Part shown: in pieces, positions 58,084 to 64,000 of the stretch
Numbering within the stretch: the first letter of the stretch is position 1
Layout of the letters: each line of letters begins with the position of its first letter
Assembly (NCBI GenBank): GCA_900491605.1
Contig: UESW01004423.1
Span: forward strand, 832,288-896,287
Source of the DNA: Calamus simplicifolius
Taxonomy: Eukaryota; Streptophyta; Magnoliopsida; Arecales; Arecaceae
DNA length: 64,000 bases
Direction of reading: 5' to 3'
Made by a program: the position numbers and the translations under genes
The notes under the pieces: model-generated
Told to the model about the DNA's origin: nothing
What the model saw: only the letters and a program-made list of their open reading frames with translations
The model's database searches: none

Positions 58084-60044
58084 GCGGAAGCATGCAGATC
58101 ATTTAACATGCATAAAATTAATATTGTCATATCAAAAGGAAAAATTATCATATAATTTTTCTAAACATAAAAACATACCGATATGTTGAAGTCTCGAAGG
58201 AGCAAACGCGTCCTACTACCGGATTCGAAGCTATGAAGGAAGAATTCCATGGTAGAGTTTACGGGCTAAGGTACTTCACAAAATACCTGTAAAATAAAAC
58301 GAAACTAGAGCCTTCCTCACCTTTCTCAGGATCGGTATCGAATTATGAGAGTGTGCTCACTTTGTTTTCCTATATTTCTCACAACTCTGGCGCACATAAA
58401 ATAAGAAAGAAAAGAAGAAGAGAAATTATCTTTATTTTTCACACTTCTCTGAAAGTCCACCTTATGCCATATTTATAGCTCTAGATGAATCAGAGAAAAA
58501 TCTATTTTTAAATTAATTTAATTTAGATAACCTTTATCTGTTACAATATCTATTTTGACTGCATGAGAACAATTCTTACATGTACGTCAACTCCTTGATC
58601 ATTTCAAGAAAATATTATTTTCTTATTTGTAACTAATTTATAAATAATATTTAAATTAAATATAATAATATCTAAATTATCAAATATTATTTAATAATTT
58701 TAGATATTATTAATTTTAAATATCTAATAAATTAAATTTATTATTTTATTTTTAATATTTTTAATAATCATATTATCAAAAATATTAAAAATTAAAAGTT
58801 TTCTCTCTCCATCAACTCATAATATGCGCCACTTATAAGAGAAAAAATTTTTCTATGTGATGTTCCATAATAATATTTATGTGCAACCATTCATATCAAT
58901 TATTATATGAACAATGTGTCTAAAATATTTTTATTTTATCCAATAACCAATTTATTGTACCAAAATAAATGAAAAAAATAATCAATCAAATTGATTATTT
59001 ATCTTCATAATAAACTCTTTATTATAAAGTTTCAATAAATATTTTATTTAAAAAAATAAATAATTAATCACATTAATTATTTAATCCAAGAGTATTCGAT
59101 GCGATTAACCTAAGACGATATGGGGACCATATAGACCCATAATTTTAATCTCCAATAAACTTGAATAAACTTAATTAAAACTTTTTAATTATTTATTTAG
59201 TTTATTAATCTCAAAGTTATTCCACTAAACATTCTTGAAAATTATAAAATTACAGATTAATTTACTCGAAAACTTGAGTCGATATAATCATTGCATTAGT
59301 TCATAATTAGAGCTAGGTGAAATAACCGTTGTACCCCTCTAATTATCTCTTTTTTTATTCACTAGTTAAATAGTTAATTAATGATTGGATCATAAATTAT
59401 GTGCATAACTGTTTAGCTACATAATCAACACTTAAGGGAACTAATTTTAAGCTTCTTTTCAAAAGCCTTGGATTTCATATTTTTAAATCATATTTCCAGC
59501 CCAATGTGTTATTGAACCTCCATAATGTAAGTATTGGGTCCAACATCAAATAAGCTTTAACAAATAAATCAAAAGATCCAATAGCACAATTAAGGAGCCT
59601 ATGATTAAATCAGGATTAAGGTTGATTTACATATAATCATCTTGTGACATAAATTGAATTCTTTATAATGGTCTTAAATAAAGATTCAAATTATGTCGGT
59701 CCAAGTCCTATATAATGTTATAATATATAATACCTCCACTATGTGTCTCTACACAATAATTCAGATAAGATTGTCACATTCATAATGTTCATGGACCATA
59801 TTAGTGATTAGTGATAGAAGATCCATACTTCTATCAATCACGGACATGTTTAAATATATTAGCTGTAATTTTAATCCTCTTGTATACATTATACTAAAAT
59901 TATAGCCTCATAATATATTTTGGATTTTCATATAAACATTCATCTTTCATATAAACGAGGCAAGATTGAAGAAAAATACTTTTTTATTAATTTAGAAAAT
60001 CAAAAGTATCAATACATCTGATTTCAAGGACACTGTTTCTAACA
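58080..60044 (-). repeat. 3' LTR of copia element III
   Basis: On the minus strand it starts TGTTAGAAACAGTG (60044) and ends CTTCCGCTGCA (58080), 1,965 bp. It is extremely AT-rich in the middle (58490-58990). Confidence 0.75.
58469..58476 (-). promoter_or_regulatory. TATA box in the LTR of copia element III
   Basis: The minus strand reads TATAAATA in GAGCTATAAATATGGC. Confidence 0.6.
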
Positions 60045-60058
60045 ATCTCTCACTTGCC

Positions 60059-63000
60059 CTAAAGTAGATGTGACATATCTTTTAATCTCATTCCCATAAG
60101 ATGTTTGTTGAGCGTCTTCTCAAGCAACGTCTTTATAAATGGATCAGCCAGATTTTGTTTCGATGCTATTTTCATAATATTGACATCGCCTCGATGCACA
60201 ATCTCTCTGATGAGATAGTATTTTCTCTCAATGTGCTTGCCCCTTTTATGGCTTTTAGGTTCTCTTGAATTAGCCACGGCACCACTATTATCACAAAATA
60301 ATTTTAATGGCATATCTATTCTTAGAACAATTTTCAAGTCAGTATATAACCTTTTAAGCCAAACTGATTCTTTAGCTGCTTCACAAGCCGCTATATACTC
60401 AACTTCCATGGTAGAATCAGCAATGCTAGATTGTTTGAGACTTCTTCAAACAATTGATGCACCACCAAGTGTGAACACTAATCCAGATGTCGACCTTTGA
60501 GAATCTTTATCTTATTGAAAATCAGAATCAGTGTATCCTAAGAGGTTCATGTCTCCACCTAAATACACAAGCATATAATTTCTCGTTCTTCGAAGATACT
60601 TGAGAATGTGCTTCACTACCACCCAGTGCTCTATCCCAGGGTTTGATTGGAGCTGACTAACAACTCCCACTGCATAGCAGATGTGTGGTCTAATGCATAG
60701 CATAGTATACATTAGACTTCCAACAGCCGATGCATATAGAATCCGTCTCATGTCCTCTTCTTCTTGTGGTGTCTTAGGACACTGTTCTTTAGAGAAAACA
60801 ATTCCATGTTGAGTCGAAAGAAGATCCTTCTTAAAATTCTGCATCAAAAAATGAGCCAGCACCTTATCGATATAAGATGCCCGAGACAGTGCTAGGAGTT
60901 TGTTCTTCCTGTCCCTAATGATTTGGATACCAAGAACATAACTCGCCTCTCCTAAATCTTTCACTTGGAATTGTCCAGCCAACCATATCTTTACGTTAGA
61001 TAATATTTTCGTCATTTCAAATGTATAAGATATCATCTACATAAAGTACTAAGAAAATCACACTTTTTTCATTAACGAGCTTGTAAACACAAGGTTCATC
61101 AACATTCTGCTCGAAGCCATAGGTTTTGATAGTTTCATTAAACCTAATATTTCAAGACTTGGAGGCCTGTTTGAGTCCATAGATGGACCTATTAAGCTTA
61201 CAGACTTTCTACTCCTGATCTTTAATAATGAACCCCTCTGGTTATTCCATATATATGAACTCCTCTAGATAGTTGTTCAGAAAGGTTGTCTTGATGTTCA
61301 TCTGCCATATTTCGTAATCAAAATAGGCTGCTATGGATAAGAGAATGCAGATGGACTTTAACATGGCAACAGAGGAGAAAGTCTGAGGAGAAAGTCTTTT
61401 CATAATCAACTCCCTCCTTTTGGTTATAGCCCTTTGCCATATGTCTAGCTTTGAAGGTCTCTACCTTTCCATCTGCTCCTCTTTTCTTCTTGAAGATCCA
61501 TTTACATCCAATGGGCCTGACATCTTTAGGTGGATCTAAAAGTTTCCAATAGAGTTGGAGTACATAGACTCCATTTCTTGGTTCATAGCTTCTAGCCATT
61601 TGTCCTTATCAGAATCATCCATCGCATGCCGGTATGATGATGGATCATCATCGTTGGTATCAGCTACCACAATATTTGCTTCGCTATCCTGTCTATAGCG
61701 GGCTGGGGTTCTAACAACCCTTTCACTACTTCTAGGCACCATAATATTCTGACTAGGAGCTATGGTTTCTTCTTCCCTAATTTCAACAACTTTTGTTGAT
61801 TAAGTGGTGATCTAATCTTTGAGAAACTCTTCGAGTACAACTTTACTCCGAGTTTTGAATTTATGTATATAATCATTTTTTAAAAAAGTAGCATTTGTCG
61901 ACACAAACACCTTCTTTTCTTGTGGACTATAAAATAAACCTCCTCTAGTGCCCTTTGGGTAGCCAACGAATAGACACACTTATGTTCGTTGTTTTAGCTT
62001 TTCAGATTTGCCCTTAAGAACATGAACTGGACACCCCCATATGCGAAAATGACACAAACTCGGTTTACGTCCATTCCATATCTCTAAGGGTGTCTTGGAT
62101 AAGATTTTGATGGTACAACATTCAAAATATGCATTGCCATTTATAAGGTGTATCTCCAAAATGATATCGATAGTGATGAATAACTAAATATTGATCTGAT
62201 CATATCTAATAATGTTTGGTTCCTCCTTTCTGCAACACCATTTTGCTGCGGAGTTTTCAAAACTGTGAGCTGTAAAATAATTCCATGCTCAATAAGGTAA
62301 TCCTTAAATTCTATATCAAGGTATTCTCCACCTCGATCTGATCACAATGTTTTCAGTAATTTACCTAATTATTTTTCAACTTCTGCTCAAAATTTTTGAA
62401 ACTTTCAAAAGTCTCAAACTTTCTTTACATTAGGTAAATGAAACCATATCTTGAGTAATATCAATGAAAGTGACAAAGTACTCATAACCACCTCTAGATT
62501 ATACGTTGAATGGTCCACACACATCCGAATATACTAGCTCTAGTGGTTCATTAGCCTTTTGGCTCTTTGTAGAGAAAGGTCTTTTGATCATTTTACCTTC
62601 TAAACAGGACTCACAGACAAGAAGAGTGCCAACACTTAGCTCTCTCAGAGGACCATCCTTCATAAGTCTATTTATCCTATCAAGGTTAATGTGACCAAGC
62701 CTAAGGTGCCAGAGATATGTTTCATTATCGCTGTTTATTACCTTTTGTCTTTTGTTAGACTTAGGATTAGATACTTTAAATAGTTCGGTATTGTAAGAAA
62801 TATTTTCATAAGGTGATAAAACATATAACCCATCGACTAAACATCCATGACAAATTTCAAGACCATTTCTTGAAACTAAAATAACATTTCCATTAAATGA
62901 AATTCCATAACATTATTCATGAAGTTTAGAAACTAAAATCAAATTTCTAGAAAAGTTTGAAATGAAATAAATATTATTCAGAATAAGAAATTTCTCTCAA

Positions 63001-63400
63001 ACGAAAGACGGGTTGTTCCAATTGCTTTGGCCGATACTGTCGCTCCATTGCCAACCCTTATTGTCAACTCACCATCAGAAAGCTCTCTCGAAGAACTAAG
63101 GAGTTGCATAGAAAAACAAACATGATTTGTCGCCCTGAATCAATTATCCAAGAGGAGGTATCAACCTCTACTAGACAAGCTTCAAGTACAAGTAAATCAC
63201 ATTTACTATTTTTTCTCTTTTATTTGGTTGGTAGCAACTTGCCACTTGTCATAATGTTCTCTAACATTACGACCAGCAGTGGGGTTGGCTCAGTGATACC
63301 AAATTTGATGTTCTCAATAGTCAAAATATTGTCAAGATTCAATTTTCATTTGGGATAGTTTCCTTAGTTAGGGTGTTGCTAGAAAGCAGAGAAGTAAGGG
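60059..63400 (-). pseudogene. Copia element III pol (protease to RNase H), broken
   Basis: RNase H end at 60059-60409 (KGKHIERKYYLIREIV). RNase H start and second half of reverse transcriptase at 60512-61036 (DLGEASYVLGIQIIRDRK, then ILYASAVGSLMY). The YVDD site is at 61032-61043, followed five codons later by a stop. Reverse transcriptase start at 61318-61599 (GCKWIFKKKRGADGKVETFK). Integrase end around 61850-62110 (complement of NGRKP...GYPKGTRGG). Pre-integrase and core at about 62480-62700. Protease WIIDSG is near 63140. Each block is in its own frame. Confidence 0.8.
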
Positions 63401-63429
63401 ATTGTTCAAAGCCATTTTCTGAAAAAATA

Positions 63430-64000
63430 GTCAAGATGAATGTTTATAAGTTTTTGAAATAGAATTTCAAAAATAATTGAACAATTTAAGAAAAATACAA
63501 GAAAAACCTATATTTTATTCCCTCAATAATTCAACTAGCCATGTACAAGTCTGCCGCCGTAGGATAGATCAGCTTGCACACTTAGTTAAACCGAGACTCT
63601 TCTCAATTAATAAGTATGTTTATGAAATAACTTCTTATTTTCACACATATTAACTACCGAATTTGAAAATATTTGGTCAAAGATATATCAATACATTTGA
63701 TCTCATATCTTTATGAGTAAGACCCATCATTTCAAATTTTTAGACTTAACCCAATCATACCGGCCGTAGGGTAGGTTAGAATTGAAATACATCTAGAAAT
63801 TTTATCCTAAGAGATCTAGCCTTGTTATTGAATTGAACGAACACTACCCATAGGGAGACGAAATCAAAGCACCTCGAGGCGCTGTTCAACTCTCACGGTG
63901 CTAAACCAATGGTGAAAAGTTGAAAACCAACAAATTTATTAATTACTTATTATTAAAGTGGGGTTGTATTTTATTATATAAAGATAACATTTTATCTTTA
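63430..64000. other. Unassigned end of window
   Basis: AT-rich with two similar patches, GCCGCCGTAGGATAGATC (63551) and CCGGCCGTAGGGTAGGTTAG (63760). No gag recognised. It may be a non-coding part of element III or a separate insertion. Confidence 0.3.

Larger units (their letters stand above)
58080..64000 (-). mobile_element. Ty1/copia element III, 3' part, continues past the window
   Basis: Minus-strand order: protease (near 63150), pre-integrase and integrase, reverse transcriptase, RNase H, polypurine tract (complement of 60047-60060), then the 3' LTR. Its 5' LTR is outside the window or lost. It is more decayed than element I, with many stops and shifts. The stretch 63430-64000 lies where gag should be, but I see no gag in it. 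Confidence 0.85.

Noticed and set aside
1..64000. tRNA, rRNA or other structural RNA genes
   Set aside because: I looked for A and B box words and conserved rRNA segments and saw none that hold up; small RNAs cannot be excluded by eye.

Overview
This window is nuclear DNA from a flowering plant with a large, repeat-rich genome. The evidence is an F-box/kelch gene of plant type, long LTR retrotransposons of the Ty1/copia and Ty3/gypsy groups, a plant L1-type LINE family with an RNase H tail, and a two-exon gene with plant-style TATA box and splice sites. A monocot such as a palm is my guess; nothing here proves it. There is no bacterial or organellar gene content. One base is ambiguous (position 38 kb side of a join, 39598).

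Layout. 1-6.4 kb: LTR-like and degenerate repeat DNA with no supported gene. 6.46-8.85 kb (minus): an F-box/kelch gene with a single-base frameshift near its C-terminus, a likely 5' UTR intron and a TATA box. 9.1-9.5 kb: a short LINE tail inserted in its upstream region. 11.6-15.2 kb and 17.05-19.0 kb: two 5'-truncated LINEs in opposite orientations. 19.9-27.0 kb: a Tat-like Ty3/gypsy element with 5-bp target duplication, two long LTRs, most of gag-pol deleted, and a 2.4-kb internal array of short palindromic units. 29.6-34.4 kb: a duplicated 370-bp promoter block followed by a small two-exon gene for a secreted proline-rich peptide; its 3.2-kb intron holds a 2.3-kb solo LTR with 5-bp target duplication. 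35.6-39.6 kb (minus): the 3' half of a copia element that meets the front part of a LINE (39.6-40.9 kb) exactly at the single N. 42.6-48.7 kb (minus): a structurally full-length LINE with an 11-bp target duplication. 50.2-56.8 kb (plus): a copia element with both LTRs and target duplication that lacks reverse transcriptase, has a 412-bp internal duplication, and carries an exon-like fragment of argininosuccinate synthase in its leader. 58.1-64 kb (minus): the 3' part of another copia element running off the window.

Only two host genes are supported: the F-box gene and the secreted peptide gene. All other coding sequence is broken transposon sequence. Many stops look like C-to-T decay at CpG or CHG sites, as expected of methylated, silenced elements. 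The most unusual items are the host-gene capture in the copia element, the microprotein gene with a solo LTR in its intron, and two tandem arrays (gypsy interior; solo LTR) whose units are small inverted repeats with paired changes in both arms.
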